DNA of 64,000 nucleotides, from NCBI GenBank assembly GCA_947305745.1, contig CAMZEH010000001.1, forward strand, positions 62,001-126,000, in the 5' to 3' direction. The notes below the pieces were generated by a model, which saw nothing but the letters and a program-made list of their open reading frames with translations, made no database searches and was not told the origin of the DNA. Each line of letters begins with the position of its first letter. Positions within the stretch are counted from its first letter, which is position 1. Origin of the DNA: an uncultured Clostridia bacterium. GTDB lineage: Bacteria > Bacillota > Clostridia > Oscillospirales > Acutalibacteraceae. Made by a program: the position numbers and the translations under genes. Of the stretch, positions 19,300-29,332 are shown in pieces.

Positions 19300-19635
19300 T
19301 TAATCTTTTTCCTTTAGAACTATTGTAGCGTGCGAACTTCTCTTCTCAATTCTGTATGCTCTGCCTTTTGACATCGGTCTAATCCTCTTAAGAATCGGTC
19401 CGGGGCATACAAAACATTCTGATATATAAAGGCGAGATGCGTCCATTTGATAGTTATTGACTGCGTTCGCCATTGCCGATTTGAGCAGTTTTTCAAGGTA
19501 TTCGCAAGCTGATTTTGGGGTGTTTTTAAGTACCGCCATTGCGTATTCAACCGGTTTGTTTCTGATTAAATCGAGTACGATAGAAACTTTTCTCGGCGAA
19601 ATACGGGCATATCTCAAATGAGCTTTTGCTTCCAT
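19300..19635 (-). CDS. rplV: 50S ribosomal protein L22
   Basis: Its beta hairpin lines the peptide exit tunnel. 111 aa starting [17 protein letters not shown], with the C-terminal signature [20 protein letters not shown]. Between rpsS and rpsC. Confidence 0.97.
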   Translation of the reverse strand: MEAKAHLRYARISPRKVSIVLDLIRNKPVEYAMAVLKNTPKSACEYLEKLLKSAMANAVNNYQMDASRLYISECFVCPGPILKRIRPMSKGRAYRIEKRSSHATIVLKEKD

Positions 19636-19656
19636 GATTGCAACTCCTTTCGCTGA

Positions 19657-19935
19657 CTATTTTTTAGCTGTGGTTTTTGAACCGGCATGACCTTTAAATG
19701 TTCTTGTCGGAGCGAATTCTCCCAACTTGTGACCAACCATGTCTTCCGTTACATACACGGGAACGTGTTTGCGCCCATCATGCACTGCAAATGTGTGTCC
19801 TACAAATTCAGGGAAAATCGTTGACGGTCTGCTCCAAGTTTTAAGAATCTTCTTCTCACCGGATTCATTCATCTTCTTCACTTTATTATAAAGCGATGCG
19901 AGCACGTAAGGCCCTTTTTTCGAACTTCTACTCAA
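19657..19935 (-). CDS. rpsS: 30S ribosomal protein S19
   Basis: Head protein of the small subunit forming a complex with S13. 92 aa starting [19 protein letters not shown], with the signature [19 protein letters not shown]. Between rplB and rplV. Confidence 0.97.
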   Translation of the reverse strand: MSRSSKKGPYVLASLYNKVKKMNESGEKKILKTWSRPSTIFPEFVGHTFAVHDGRKHVPVYVTEDMVGHKLGEFAPTRTFKGHAGSKTTAKK

Positions 19936-19957
19936 GATAGTGCACTCCTTTCCCTAA

Positions 19958-20791
19958 TTATTTACTGTTTCTGCGTTTAACAATATATTTATTTGAAGCT
20001 TTCTTCTTAGCTCTTGTCTTATATCCAAGTGCAGGTTTGCCCCAAGGTGTCGTTGGCCCCGGACGTCCGACAGGTGACTTACCTTCACCACCACCGTGCG
20101 GGTGATCACACGGGTTCATGACGGAACCACGAACTTGCGGTCTCCAACCCATATTACGTTTACGTCCTGCTTTACCGATTTTCACGTTCTCATGGTCGAT
20201 ATTTCCGACTTGACCGATAGTTGCCATACATTCAACAGGAACATTTCTGAGCTCTCCCGACGGAAGTCTTAAAAGCGCATATTTGCCTTCTTTTGCCATG
20301 AGCTGAGCCATAATTCCCGCTGCTCTTGCGAGCTGTGCGCCTTTTCCAGGGTAAAGTTCGATATTGTGTACGAACGTACCTACAGGGATATTGACGAGCG
20401 GAAGTGCGTTACCTGTTTTGATATCGGCGCTTTCTCCTGCGATAATCTCCTGCCCGACTGTGAGCCCTTGAGGAGCTATGATATATCTCTTTTCGCCGTC
20501 CGCATATTCAACGAGTGCAATATGCGATGAACGGTTCGGGTCATATTCGAGCGTCAGGACTTTACCCGGTACGCCAAATTTCTGACGTTTGAAATCGATA
20601 ATACGATATTTTCTACGGTTTCCGCCACCTCTGTGTCTAACGGTAATTCTTCCGTAGCTGTTACGTCCCGCATGTTTATTCATCGGCAGTAACAAACTTT
20701 TTTCAGGCGCCACTTTCGACAGCTCTGAATAATCTGTAACCGACATATTACGTCTTGATGCCGTGGTCGGTTTATAATTCTTAATTGCCAA
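19958..20791 (-). CDS. rplB: 50S ribosomal protein L2
   Basis: Needed for subunit joining and peptidyl transfer. 277 aa with [15 protein letters not shown] and [19 protein letters not shown] segments, and the conserved His-containing [16 protein letters not shown] loop. It is separated from rplW by a small membrane protein gene, which is not the usual arrangement. Confidence 0.97.
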   Translation of the reverse strand: MAIKNYKPTTASRRNMSVTDYSELSKVAPEKSLLLPMNKHAGRNSYGRITVRHRGGGNRRKYRIIDFKRQKFGVPGKVLTLEYDPNRSSHIALVEYADGEKRYIIAPQGLTVGQEIIAGESADIKTGNALPLVNIPVGTFVHNIELYPGKGAQLARAAGIMAQLMAKEGKYALLRLPSGELRNVPVECMATIGQVGNIDHENVKIGKAGRKRNMGWRPQVRGSVMNPCDHPHGGGEGKSPVGRPGPTTPWGKPALGYKTRAKKKASNKYIVKRRNSK

Positions 20792-20859
20792 TTAAATTCA
20801 TCTCCTTAAAATTTAAGCTTTGCGGAGGCTGACTCCTCCTTACACTGCTTTCTGATTAA

Positions 20860-21033
20860 CTATTTAAGATAGTATCTTAAACTTAAAACATTGAAGATAA
20901 CGAGCGATGCCCCGATTATGGCCCACATCATGTCATTTGGGAAATTATCATAAAAAATTTTGAGTCCAAACATGATTGAAATAATTTCTCCGACCACAAA
21001 TAAAACGGAGCCGTACGATCTTGAATGTTTCAT
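20860..21033 (-). CDS. Small two-helix membrane protein inside the S10 operon
   Basis: A 57-aa frame starting MKHSRSYGSVLFVVGEIISI with two hydrophobic segments (about residues 9-26 and 37-52) and a basic end (LRYYLK). The ATG is one base after the rplW stop, and AAGGA within the end of rplW is a suitable ribosome binding site, so it is probably translated by coupling. I do not recognise it. rplW and rplB are normally adjacent, so this is an insertion into one of the most conserved operons. The hydrophobic pattern and expression signals argue that it is real. Confidence 0.65.
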   Translation of the reverse strand: MKHSRSYGSVLFVVGEIISIMFGLKIFYDNFPNDMMWAIIGASLVIFNVLSLRYYLK

Positions 21034-21034
21034 A

Positions 21035-21325
21035 TTAGAACATTCCTTCAAAGAATTCGATTGCTTTGCTGTCTTCGGTGAGTGTAACATACGCCTTTTT
21101 CCAAGACGGTGTGTAACCTTGATATCTACCATGACGGCGGAACTTTCCTCTGATTTTCAGTGTGTTTACCTTCGAAACTTTTACTTTAAAAATCTCTTCG
21201 ACTGCTTTTTTAATTTCGATTTTCCCTGCGTCTTTAGCTACTTTGAAGGTGTATTTTTTATTAGGCATACCACCCATTGTTTTTTCGGTTATGATCGGCT
21301 TAATTATGATGTCGTGTGCCAACAT
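21035..21325 (-). CDS. rplW: 50S ribosomal protein L23
   Basis: Docking site for trigger factor and SRP at the exit tunnel. 96 aa with [15 protein letters not shown] opening, [20 protein letters not shown], and the [17 protein letters not shown] loop. It overlaps the rplD stop by one base. Confidence 0.97.
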   Translation of the reverse strand: MLAHDIIIKPIITEKTMGGMPNKKYTFKVAKDAGKIEIKKAVEEIFKVKVSKVNTLKIRGKFRRHGRYQGYTPSWKKAYVTLTEDSKAIEFFEGMF

Positions 21326-21948
21326 TATGCATACACCTCCTCAATTTTGCTGATTGCATCTTTAAGTATTACCAGTTTGCGGGCGTTGAGCATATCATAT
21401 ACATTCAGTGTATTGATCTGCGCTGTTTTTACTCCCGGAATGTTTCTCGCTGATTTTATTATTTTATCTTCCATTGACGGTAACACTATAAGTGCTTTAT
21501 CGTTTGCTCCGATTGCGTTCAAAACATCAACGACTGCTTTTGTTTTGTAATTTTCCAGGTTCATCGAATCCAAAACTATCAAGTTATTATCGAGAACTTT
21601 GCTGGAAAATGCAGATTTCATCGCCAAACGCTTAACTTTCTTATTAAGTGTATAGCTGTAATCACGAGGCTTCGGTGCAAATACGATACCACCGTGTCTC
21701 CACTGCGGAGCTCTGATAGAACCTTGTCTTGCATGACCTGTTCCTTTTTGTCTCCAAGGCTTTCTTCCGCCTCCGGAAACTTCTGAACGTGTAAGAGCAC
21801 TTTGTGTCCCCTGACGCATATTCGCCAAATGATTTACAACCACGTCATGCATTACTGCCGTGTTCGGTTCAATGGCAAAAATCGCATCAGAAAGTTCTAC
21901 GCTTCCGACCTCTTTACCCGTCATATCAAGTACTGCTACTTTAGGCAT
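21325..21948 (-). CDS. rplD: 50S ribosomal protein L4
   Basis: Exit-tunnel protein. The start is the ATG at 21948 ([20 protein letters not shown]), five bases after GGAAGGAGG, giving 207 aa. The codons upstream in frame overlap rplC. The tunnel-loop signature [20 protein letters not shown] is intact. Confidence 0.96.
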   Translation of the reverse strand: MPKVAVLDMTGKEVGSVELSDAIFAIEPNTAVMHDVVVNHLANMRQGTQSALTRSEVSGGGRKPWRQKGTGHARQGSIRAPQWRHGGIVFAPKPRDYSYTLNKKVKRLAMKSAFSSKVLDNNLIVLDSMNLENYKTKAVVDVLNAIGANDKALIVLPSMEDKIIKSARNIPGVKTAQINTLNVYDMLNARKLVILKDAISKIEEVYA

Positions 21949-21964
21949 TACAATTCCTCCTTCC

Positions 21965-22597
21965 TTACGCTTTAACACTATCGCTAATCATCACGATGCC
22001 GCCATTCGGGCCGGGCACTGCGCCTTTGATTGCGATAAGATTGTTTTCGGCATCGACTTTGGCCACTGTGAGATTTTGTACTGTAACCCTCTCAGCCCCA
22101 AGATGTCCGGACATTTTCTTTCCTTTGAATACTCTGGACGGATCCGAGCAAGCACCGATAGAACCACCTTTTCTTACAACAGGTCCGGTACCGTGCGACT
22201 CTTTAAGTCTACCAAAGTTCCAGCGCTTAATAACGCCCGCATAACCTTTACCTTTGCTGGTTCCGACAACATCAACTTTTTCACCGTTTGCAAAAACGTC
22301 TGCTTTGATGATATCGCCAACGTTGTAAGTGCTGATGTCTTCAAGACGGCACTCTCTGAGTACTTTCTTGGGCGCTACGTCAGATTTGTCAAAATGTCCT
22401 TTCATAGGTTTGTTGACAAGTTTTGGTCTTACATCGCCAAAACCGATTTGAACTGCGTTGTAGCCGTCTGTTTCAACTGTTTTTTTCTGCGAAACAACAC
22501 ATGGGCCTGCCTCAACTACAGTTACGGGAACGACTTTTCCGTTTTCATCGAAAATTTGCGTCATTCCGATTTTCTTTCCAAGGATTGCTTTTTTCAT
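21965..22597 (-). CDS. rplC: 50S ribosomal protein L3
   Basis: Large-subunit protein reaching the peptidyl transferase centre. 210 aa starting [20 protein letters not shown], with [19 protein letters not shown] and the [13 protein letters not shown] segment. Follows rpsJ. Confidence 0.97.
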   Translation of the reverse strand: MKKAILGKKIGMTQIFDENGKVVPVTVVEAGPCVVSQKKTVETDGYNAVQIGFGDVRPKLVNKPMKGHFDKSDVAPKKVLRECRLEDISTYNVGDIIKADVFANGEKVDVVGTSKGKGYAGVIKRWNFGRLKESHGTGPVVRKGGSIGACSDPSRVFKGKKMSGHLGAERVTVQNLTVAKVDAENNLIAIKGAVPGPNGGIVMISDSVKA

Positions 22598-22667
22598 TTC
22601 TTTTCCTCCTATATTAGGTTATTGGTTGGCCATAACGCCAACATGACCCCAGCTGCATATCCATTGA

Positions 22668-22994
22668 TTAGAGTTTAATCTCAATCTCAACACCTGCAGG
22701 GAGTTCCAAGTTTGTTAAAGAATCAACTGTCTTATTTGATGGTCTGAGAACATCAATAAGTCTCTTGTGGGTTCTCATCTCGAATTGTTCACGGCTGTCT
22801 TTGTTGATGTGCGTGGAACGAAGAATTGTTACGACTTGCTTCTCGGTCGGTAGCGGTACCGGACCCGAAATCTTCGAACCAGTTCTGGACGCCGTTTGAA
22901 CGATCTTTTGAGATGCCGCATCAACGAGCTGCGGATCATAACCCTTTACTCTGATTCTTATTTTTTCTTTAGCCTTTCCGGCTCTGACTGCCAT
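22668..22994 (-). CDS. rpsJ: 30S ribosomal protein S10
   Basis: First gene of the superoperon. 108 aa with a short six-residue N-terminal addition, [20 protein letters not shown], and [20 protein letters not shown]. In other bacteria S10 also serves in transcription antitermination with NusB. TAAGGAGG precedes the ATG. Confidence 0.97.
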   Translation of the reverse strand: MAVRAGKAKEKIRIRVKGYDPQLVDAASQKIVQTASRTGSKISGPVPLPTEKQVVTILRSTHINKDSREQFEMRTHKRLIDVLRPSNKTVDSLTNLELPAGVEIEIKL

Positions 22995-23360
22995 TAAATC
23001 GCCTCCTTACTTAATTTTTAGTGGTGGGCGCACTTTTAAATTATCCACTCGCCCGGGTGTTTCCAAAATTGGGCAAATAAAATACGGATTAAACTGTTAC
23101 GTTCGACCCGGATAAGATAAAAGTATGATTTTCAATACAAATTTAACTATAAATATGTAAACCTGAATTAAAAACATTAAAACTTTCGCCCGGTTTAAAA
23201 TCGGACATACTCCACGGAAAAACCGACATAAATGCCGCAACCTCCCGCTTCAACGCATATCATTTGCAGTCGTACTTAATCATGATATCATAAAAATTCC
23301 ATAAAAGCAAGCGTTTTCTTGAATTTTTTTGAAAAGTCTCGTTATATGAATAATTGATTT
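22995..23360 (-). promoter_or_regulatory. Leader and promoter region of the ribosomal superoperon
   Basis: About 365 bases without a gene. A candidate sigma-A promoter on the minus strand is TTGCTT (23305-23310), 17 bases, TATCAT (23282-23287), which would give a leader of about 280 bases before rpsJ. Near the gene the leader can fold with GGGCG pairing to CGCCC and GTGG to CCAC (about 23014-23060). No U-run follows, so it is not a simple terminator. It may be a site for autoregulation by a ribosomal protein, but no known leader type was recognised. Confidence 0.4.
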
Positions 23361-23387
23361 AAAAAACGACCGGATTATCTCCGGTCG
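23361..23387 (-). terminator. Terminator of the ATP/ADP translocase gene
   Basis: On the minus strand CGACCGGA, a five-base loop, TCCGGTCG, then TTTTTT. It is a textbook rho-independent terminator 14 bases after the stop codon. Confidence 0.85.
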
Positions 23388-23400
23388 CTTTGGATATTTA

Positions 23401-24915
23401 TTATTGTCCTTTTGCCGCGTTTTCTGCAACTTTCGTTTCATATTTTTTGCTGAGGTTAAATACTGATGCAATCCAGCCGATTGCCGTAAGAGCAAACACG
23501 ACTGCAATTGTTCCTACGTGGCTTGTAAGTTTCGAACCTGCTGCAACTACATTGATGAGAATAGTTTGAATTGCAGAAGCGCCCGCTTTACCTGCACGTC
23601 CGCCAATGACTTCGACCGCTGCTTGACCTTTTGTTTTGGTATCTGCGTCAAGTGGCAAGTAAGCCATGTTCTTGGTTGCGTCGAACAAACAATATTTTAC
23701 GCTCTTCGAAAGTGCATCTTGAACGAGTCCAAACCAAACCGCCAGCATAACCAAATTCAAGCCCATGAAATCGTTCACGCCACCCCTGTGGTAAAGAACG
23801 ATAACAAAGAATATACCACCGAAAATAGCCAATATTGAAGCAGGAATAAGCGCTGCGGTTCTCCATTTGGTTTTTCTGAGGATATTCTGACCTACAATCG
23901 ATGCGACAATCGTCAGCCCGCCAGTAACCATCGACAGGTTTCCCATCATGCCTTGATAATCGTTGGGGTTTGCAAACGCAAGTTTCATGTATGCTTTCCA
24001 AATAACTTCAAAGAAGTTAATTGCGACACCGTAACAAATTACGATCGTACAAATAAGAAGCAAATATGGGTTGCGGAAAAGCATCTTGATGCCGTCCATA
24101 ACTCCGATTTTTTCTTTTTTCTTTTTTTCTTTTACTTGAGTTGCATCGAAGTATCTCGGGTCCTTCAAAACTACACTGTTGATATAAGCGAAAAGCCCCA
24201 TAGCAACAAGTCCGCCAAGAATTGCAAAACTTACACTGATTGTAATTGAAAGCTCGCCTTTGTACGTATGAGAAATGTATTTGAAGAGTGCTCCAGAACC
24301 GATAACACCAACATTTGCAACGAGTGCGTAAAGTCCGAAGAACCTCTTAACTTCATTTTTCATTGTTGCTTTATATGCGAATTGCCAGAAGAGTGATGAA
24401 ACTGCCATCGTCCCCCAAAGCTCAGAGAAAACGTAGAATAATGTGATTGACCAGTTTGTCAAACACGGAATAGTCCAATAAAGGAACGGGGGCCAAGAAG
24501 CCTGCATTGCCTTCACTGTAGCTTCTCCAGGGTGAATGAGCGCGCGTTGCGGGAATAAGAATGTCACGAACAAAACATAAAACGACACAAAAAATGTTAT
24601 CATTATGTAGAATGTTTTATTAAAACCAAACTTATTGATGAGCATTGAATACACCATTACGAGTAAAAACGCCATCGGCATGACGAAGAAAAGTTTGAGC
24701 TGCGAAATAAGCTCAGGTCCGCCTCCTACCGCGTAATACTGTACCAATGGGTCCTTGAGGTCCCTGACCATGGTGTACACAAAGAGAATAAAAAACATGA
24801 GGAAGCTCATCGAGAGGAACTTCTTCATTTCGTAGCCGTGTACGGGCCACAGAGCCGATCTTAAGCGACCAAACTCGGGTTGTTGTGTGGAACCAGCTGT
24901 CTGCTTGTCGTCCAT
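23401..24915 (-). CDS. tlc: ATP/ADP translocase (Tlc/NTT family nucleotide transporter)
   Basis: A 504-aa inner-membrane carrier with about 11-12 hydrophobic segments, the length of Rickettsia Tlc1 and Chlamydia Npt1. These proteins exchange host ATP for bacterial ADP. The four charged positions known to be essential in the plant homologue have visible counterparts. They are Lys54 in RDLKD, Glu165 in SELWG, Glu303 in EVIWK, and Lys443 in the GGRAGKAG loop preceded by KTKGQAAVEV. A charged cytoplasmic loop VKEKKKKEK lies in the middle. It is monocistronic, with promoter TTGATT-17-TATGAT (24976-25004), ribosome binding site AAAGGA and a strong terminator, so it is apparently well expressed. Some family members move other nucleotides or NAD; ATP/ADP exchange is the best guess from the intact residues. 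Confidence 0.93.
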   Translation of the reverse strand: MDDKQTAGSTQQPEFGRLRSALWPVHGYEMKKFLSMSFLMFFILFVYTMVRDLKDPLVQYYAVGGGPELISQLKLFFVMPMAFLLVMVYSMLINKFGFNKTFYIMITFFVSFYVLFVTFLFPQRALIHPGEATVKAMQASWPPFLYWTIPCLTNWSITLFYVFSELWGTMAVSSLFWQFAYKATMKNEVKRFFGLYALVANVGVIGSGALFKYISHTYKGELSITISVSFAILGGLVAMGLFAYINSVVLKDPRYFDATQVKEKKKKEKIGVMDGIKMLFRNPYLLLICTIVICYGVAINFFEVIWKAYMKLAFANPNDYQGMMGNLSMVTGGLTIVASIVGQNILRKTKWRTAALIPASILAIFGGIFFVIVLYHRGGVNDFMGLNLVMLAVWFGLVQDALSKSVKYCLFDATKNMAYLPLDADTKTKGQAAVEVIGGRAGKAGASAIQTILINVVAAGSKLTSHVGTIAVVFALTAIGWIASVFNLSKKYETKVAENAAKGQ

Positions 24916-24975
24916 CTACACCAAATCCTTTCTGAAAATTTAATCAATATTACCCTTTTTTGGGCTTGCCGAATA

Positions 24976-25004
24976 ATCATAACACAAAATCTTTTTAAAA
25001 TCAA
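24976..25004 (-). promoter_or_regulatory. Promoter of the ATP/ADP translocase
   Basis: TTGATT, 17 bases, TATGAT on the minus strand, 61 bases before the ATG. Confidence 0.65.
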
Positions 25005-25034
25005 TAGTAAAATTTAGTTTTTCCCCTTTTTTCG

Positions 25035-25067
25035 CAAAAAAAATAGCCATATGTTTTTTGGCTATTT
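25035..25067 (-). terminator. Terminator of the LRR protein gene
   Basis: AAATAGCCA pairs with TGGCTATTT, followed on the minus strand by a run of Ts. It begins about 10 bases after the stop codon of the LRR gene. Confidence 0.75.
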
Positions 25068-25077
25068 TTGGTCAAAA

Positions 25078-26067
25078 CTATAAAATTTCAAAATTATATT
25101 TATTATTTATCGCATAATTGTAAGCATCGGAGTCGTCCTCAACATACATCGTAACTCCCAAACCCTCGGTAAAAACATCTTTTCCGAATTCAATTTTCTT
25201 ATTTAAACACGTAAATTTTTGAAGATTGTTACAGTTGAAAAACGCTCCATTTCCAATGTATGTAACATTTTGCCCAACACAAAAACTCTCGAGATTCGGG
25301 CACTCGGCAAAAGCATAAGAACGAATTTTCCGGACCGAATCGCCCATATTAACTTTTTTCAAATTTTTGCAACCGTAAAATGCGGCTTCATCTATATATT
25401 TTACATTTTCACCAATATTGACCTCTTTTAAGTTCACACACTCGAAAAAAGATTGCTCTTTAATAGTTGTAACATTATTGGGTATTGATACAACTTCGGG
25501 TGTGTTTTGTGGACACAAAATCAAATTTTTCATATCTTTACTATACAAAATTCCGTCAAAAACTTTGAAATTCGAATTTTTGTCACTGACCTGAAATTCG
25601 CATAAATTTGGGCAATCACAAACAAAAAGCTCGGCAATATTACTGACATTTTCGCCCATATAAATCTTTTCAAGCGACGCACAACTGCCAAAAGCAAGCC
25701 TCTCAACACAGATGACACTTTCGGGCAATCTAATGCTTTTCAGCCCCCTGCAACCGTAAAAAGCACATTCATCGACGGTGACAAGCCCTTCGGGAAGAGT
25801 TATGGTTTCCATTTCGGGGTGATCCATAAAAGCACCGAAAGATATGGCCCTCACACCGTCCGGCACGATGACGTTTGTATCACTCCCACTGTAATGAACG
25901 AGTGCTCCATCCTGATCAATTTGGAAATCATTATTTTTTATATTTGCATTATTTATCAAATTTTTATTGTTACTTTTTTTGGGAATGGCATGTACCAACG
26001 AACTGCCGAAAAGCGCAGCAAAAGACAATACCCAAGCCAATTTTGACAACACTTTAATCCTAACCAC
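25078..26067 (-). CDS. Secreted leucine-rich-repeat protein (BspA-like)
   Basis: About 329 aa. The N terminus (MVRIKVLSKLAWVLSFAALF...HA) is a signal peptide, probably cleaved after SLVHA. The rest consists of about eight 22-24-residue LRR_5/BspA-type repeats of the form AFYGCKNLKKVNMGDSVRKI, with the recurring YGC/ECPNL/NIGENV pattern. Such proteins bind extracellular ligands or host proteins. The chosen GTG (26067) lies eight bases after GGGGG; a GTG five codons upstream is an alternative. It has no cell-wall anchor motif, so it should be released. It lies directly upstream of the ATP/ADP translocase but has its own promoter and terminator. Confidence 0.8.
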   Translation of the reverse strand: MVRIKVLSKLAWVLSFAALFGSSLVHAIPKKSNNKNLINNANIKNNDFQIDQDGALVHYSGSDTNVIVPDGVRAISFGAFMDHPEMETITLPEGLVTVDECAFYGCRGLKSIRLPESVICVERLAFGSCASLEKIYMGENVSNIAELFVCDCPNLCEFQVSDKNSNFKVFDGILYSKDMKNLILCPQNTPEVVSIPNNVTTIKEQSFFECVNLKEVNIGENVKYIDEAAFYGCKNLKKVNMGDSVRKIRSYAFAECPNLESFCVGQNVTYIGNGAFFNCNNLQKFTCLNKKIEFGKDVFTEGLGVTMYVEDDSDAYNYAINNKYNFEIL

Positions 26068-26116
26068 TAAGAAATCCCCCACTCATCTTAAATAAATTTG
26101 AACACAAATATATTAA

Positions 26117-26146
26117 ATTTTACCATATACAATTTGCGACCGTCAA
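26117..26146 (-). promoter_or_regulatory. Promoter of the LRR protein gene
   Basis: TTGACG, 18 bases, TAAAAT on the minus strand, 50 bases before the start codon. Confidence 0.55.
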
Positions 26147-26176
26147 TACATTCTTTTGGTTTTGTCGAAAATTGTA

Positions 26177-27865
26177 TTATTTTTTCGGCTTGAAACTATC
26201 CTTAAGCCCGACGCTACGATTAAAAATCAAATTGTTTTCTTTACTATTTTTATCCAAACAGAAATATCCTTTGCGCATGAATTGGTAAGAATCACCTAAT
26301 TTTGCGTTTCTGAGCGCACTTTCAAGTTTGCAATTTTTTAAAACTTTAAGTGATTCAGGATTCAAAACGCTCATAAAATCTTCTTCGGAATCGGGGTTTG
26401 CGCTCGTGAAAAGATTTTCATAAAGATTAATCGTTGCATCGGCGGCAGTATTTACATCAACCCAATGTATCGTACCTTTGATTTTTCGTCCGTCTTTCGG
26501 GTTGCCACCTTTGGAATCGGGATCATATTCCGCATAAATTTCGCTAATATTGCCGTTCTCGTCTTTCTTGAAGCCCGTGCATTTTACCACATACGCCGAT
26601 TTTAATCTGACTTCATTGCCCACGAACAAACGAAAATATTTTTTAGGCGGTTCTTCCATAAAATCATCACGTTCAATGTAAACTTCTCGTGAAAACGTGA
26701 TTTTACGCGTCCCTGCCGACTCGTCATTCGGATTATTCTCTATTTCAAGCTCCTCGGTTTTGCCTTCGGGATAGTTTGTAATCACTAGTTTCACGGGGTC
26801 GAGAACAGCCATCGCACGAGTTGCCGTCAAATTCAAATCATCTCTCAGGCAGTGTTCCAAAAACGAGTATTCCACCGTGCTGATAACCTTCGATACGCCG
26901 ATTCTATCGCAAAAATTCCTAATTGAAGCCGGAGTATATCCGCGGCGACGAAGACCACCAATAGTCGGAAGCCTTGGGTCGTCCCAACCGTCAACATAGC
27001 CTTCTTCTACGAGCTTTCTGAGCTTGCGCTTACTCATAACCGTATTGTTTATATTGAGCCTCGCGAACTCAATCTGGCGGGGTTTTACGCTACATTCAAA
27101 ATTATTCACAACCCAATCATAAAGCGGTCTGTGGTCTTCAAATTCGAGCGTACACAGCGAATGCGTTATCCCCTCAACGATGTCTTCAATCGGGTGAGCG
27201 TAATCGTACATCGGATATATGCACCACTTATCACCCGTCCTGTGATGGTGAGCGTGGTTTATTCTGTATATGACGGGGTCGCGCATATTAAAATTGCCCG
27301 AACTTAAATCTATCTTGGCTCGTAGCGTCATTTTACCGTCAGGAAATTCTCCGTTTTTCATACGCTTAAATAGATCCATGCTTTCGGATATAGGTCTGTC
27401 GCGGTACGGACTGACCGCCGGAGTTTTGGCATCTCCTCTGTTTTTTTTCACTTCCTCGGGAGTTTGCTCACACACATATGCAAGACCTTTTTCGATAAGT
27501 TTACAAGCGTTTTCGAACATCACATCAAAATAATCTGAGGCGTAGTAAAACCTATCTCCCCAGTCAAAACCGAGCCATTTCACGTCCTCTTTTATTGAGT
27601 CCACGTACTCGACGTCTTCTTTCGACGGATTAGTGTCGTCCATGCGCAAATTGCACTTTCCGCCAAACTTTTTCGCCGCTCCGAAATCCACACATATAGC
27701 CTTTGCGTGGCCTATATGAAGATATCCATTAGGTTCGGGCGGAAATCTCGTGTGAACTTCACAGCCCTCAACTCTGCCCCCTTCGGAAATCTCTTTTTTT
27801 ATCTCCTCAAACACAAAATTGCCAGTTTCTGCTTCAGCTTTTTCTAATTCCTCACCGTTTTCCAT
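26177..27865 (-). CDS. glnS: Glutaminyl-tRNA synthetase
   Basis: Charges tRNA-Gln directly with glutamine. Class I core with [15 protein letters not shown] (HIGH motif) near residue 45 and [10 protein letters not shown] (KMSKS equivalent); the C-terminal anticodon-binding beta barrels are present. It has about 562 aa. The ATG at 27865 is nine bases after GGAGGG; a TTG two codons earlier overlaps the gltX stop. Most Firmicutes instead make Gln-tRNA by the GatCAB route, so a GlnRS here is a lineage trait probably gained by transfer. It is coupled to gltX. Confidence 0.95.
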   Translation of the reverse strand: MENGEELEKAEAETGNFVFEEIKKEISEGGRVEGCEVHTRFPPEPNGYLHIGHAKAICVDFGAAKKFGGKCNLRMDDTNPSKEDVEYVDSIKEDVKWLGFDWGDRFYYASDYFDVMFENACKLIEKGLAYVCEQTPEEVKKNRGDAKTPAVSPYRDRPISESMDLFKRMKNGEFPDGKMTLRAKIDLSSGNFNMRDPVIYRINHAHHHRTGDKWCIYPMYDYAHPIEDIVEGITHSLCTLEFEDHRPLYDWVVNNFECSVKPRQIEFARLNINNTVMSKRKLRKLVEEGYVDGWDDPRLPTIGGLRRRGYTPASIRNFCDRIGVSKVISTVEYSFLEHCLRDDLNLTATRAMAVLDPVKLVITNYPEGKTEELEIENNPNDESAGTRKITFSREVYIERDDFMEEPPKKYFRLFVGNEVRLKSAYVVKCTGFKKDENGNISEIYAEYDPDSKGGNPKDGRKIKGTIHWVDVNTAADATINLYENLFTSANPDSEEDFMSVLNPESLKVLKNCKLESALRNAKLGDSYQFMRKGYFCLDKNSKENNLIFNRSVGLKDSFKPKK

Positions 27866-27867
27866 AT

Positions 27868-29316
27868 TCAAATTCCCTCCTTTAATAAGTTTATAGCTTT
27901 TTCGATGCGATCCAAAGATTCTTCTTTACCCAGTATCTCCAAAATTTCTATAGCGCCGCCGGGGGTCATCGCTTTACCCGAAATCGCTATCCTCACAGGC
28001 CACATGACCGTTCCGTTTTTGAGTTCGTTCTTCTTCGCGTAATCAATTAATAAATCATGCAAAGAATCATAATCCCAGATTTCGAGCGTTTCCAGTTCAG
28101 TTTTGATTTTCTCCAAAACATTTTCGGAAATTTCTTTATTCGTCTTACTCTTTTTATTTACAAAAAGTTCGGTATCGTATTTCGTAAGTTCACCGAAGAA
28201 ATCTATCAAATCCGGAATTTCACAAAGTTTTGAAACTCTGCTTTGGAGTAATGCCGCTATCTTTTCCGCACTTACTTTTACATCGCCCAACGCCGATCTT
28301 ATGTAGGGCTTTGCGAGATTAAAAAACTCCTCCGCAGACTTGGATTTTATATATTCGGAATTAAACCAGTCAAGTTTTTTATAGTCGAAAACGGCAGGTG
28401 ATTTGCTTATTCTTTCGGGCGAAAATTCATTCTCCAACTCCTTGAGCGTGAAAATCTCACGGTTACTCTCGGGGCACCAACCCAAAAACGCTATATAATT
28501 TATTATCGCTTCGGGCAGATATCCCATTTTGGTAAGATCCTCAAAACTCACGGCACCATGCCTTTTCGAAAGCTTTGAAACACTACCGTCATCATTTTGA
28601 CCCATTATAAGCGGAAGATGTATGTATGTGGGCTTCTCCCAACCGAAAGCTTCGTATAAAAGATTATATTTCGGTGTCGAAGAAAGATATTCACAGCCAC
28701 GAACCACGTGTGTTATATGCATCTCGTGGTCATCGATTACATTCGCAAAATTATATGTCGGATAACCGTCGCTTTTTATTAAAATCTGGTCTTCAATTTC
28801 TTTGTTATCGATTTTAACTTCACCAAAAACCAAATCTTCAAACTTGGTCATACCGTTTTCGGGCGTTTTTTGCCTTATGACGTACGGTTTGCCCGATTTT
28901 AAATTTTCGTTTATTTCGCTTTCGCTCAGATTTCTGCAGACGTCCTTATGACCTGACTTCAAATGGCCTTCGTCGCTCTCTGATTTATCGCAAAAACAGT
29001 AGTATGCATCACCATTTTCAATTAATTTTTTCGCGTAATTCAAATATCCGCCTTTGCGCTCGCTTTGGACGTACGGACCGTAATTTCCGCCGATATCAGG
29101 GCCTTCATCGTGCTTTAAACCCACGGCTTTAAGTGTATTATATATAACTTCTTCCGCGCCCTCAACGTATCTTGAACGGTCGGTATCTTCTATTCTCAAA
29201 ATAAAATCGCCACCATGCGATTTCGCAATCAAATATTCATAAAGCGCCGTCCGCAAATTGCCGATATGCATATATCCCGTAGGGCTGGGCGCAAACCTCG
29301 TTCTAACTTTATCCAT
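27868..29316 (-). CDS. gltX: Glutamyl-tRNA synthetase
   Basis: Charges tRNA-Glu. Class I motifs [13 protein letters not shown] and [10 protein letters not shown] are intact, and the length is about 482 aa from the ATG at 29316 ([15 protein letters not shown]). An in-frame TTG five codons upstream is less likely. It lies between the VanY-like gene and glnS in one operon. With a dedicated GlnRS, this enzyme is expected to be discriminating (Glu only). Confidence 0.96.
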   Translation of the reverse strand: MDKVRTRFAPSPTGYMHIGNLRTALYEYLIAKSHGGDFILRIEDTDRSRYVEGAEEVIYNTLKAVGLKHDEGPDIGGNYGPYVQSERKGGYLNYAKKLIENGDAYYCFCDKSESDEGHLKSGHKDVCRNLSESEINENLKSGKPYVIRQKTPENGMTKFEDLVFGEVKIDNKEIEDQILIKSDGYPTYNFANVIDDHEMHITHVVRGCEYLSSTPKYNLLYEAFGWEKPTYIHLPLIMGQNDDGSVSKLSKRHGAVSFEDLTKMGYLPEAIINYIAFLGWCPESNREIFTLKELENEFSPERISKSPAVFDYKKLDWFNSEYIKSKSAEEFFNLAKPYIRSALGDVKVSAEKIAALLQSRVSKLCEIPDLIDFFGELTKYDTELFVNKKSKTNKEISENVLEKIKTELETLEIWDYDSLHDLLIDYAKKNELKNGTVMWPVRIAISGKAMTPGGAIEILEILGKEESLDRIEKAINLLKEGI

Positions 29317-29332
29317 AAAAATTTCTTCCAAT

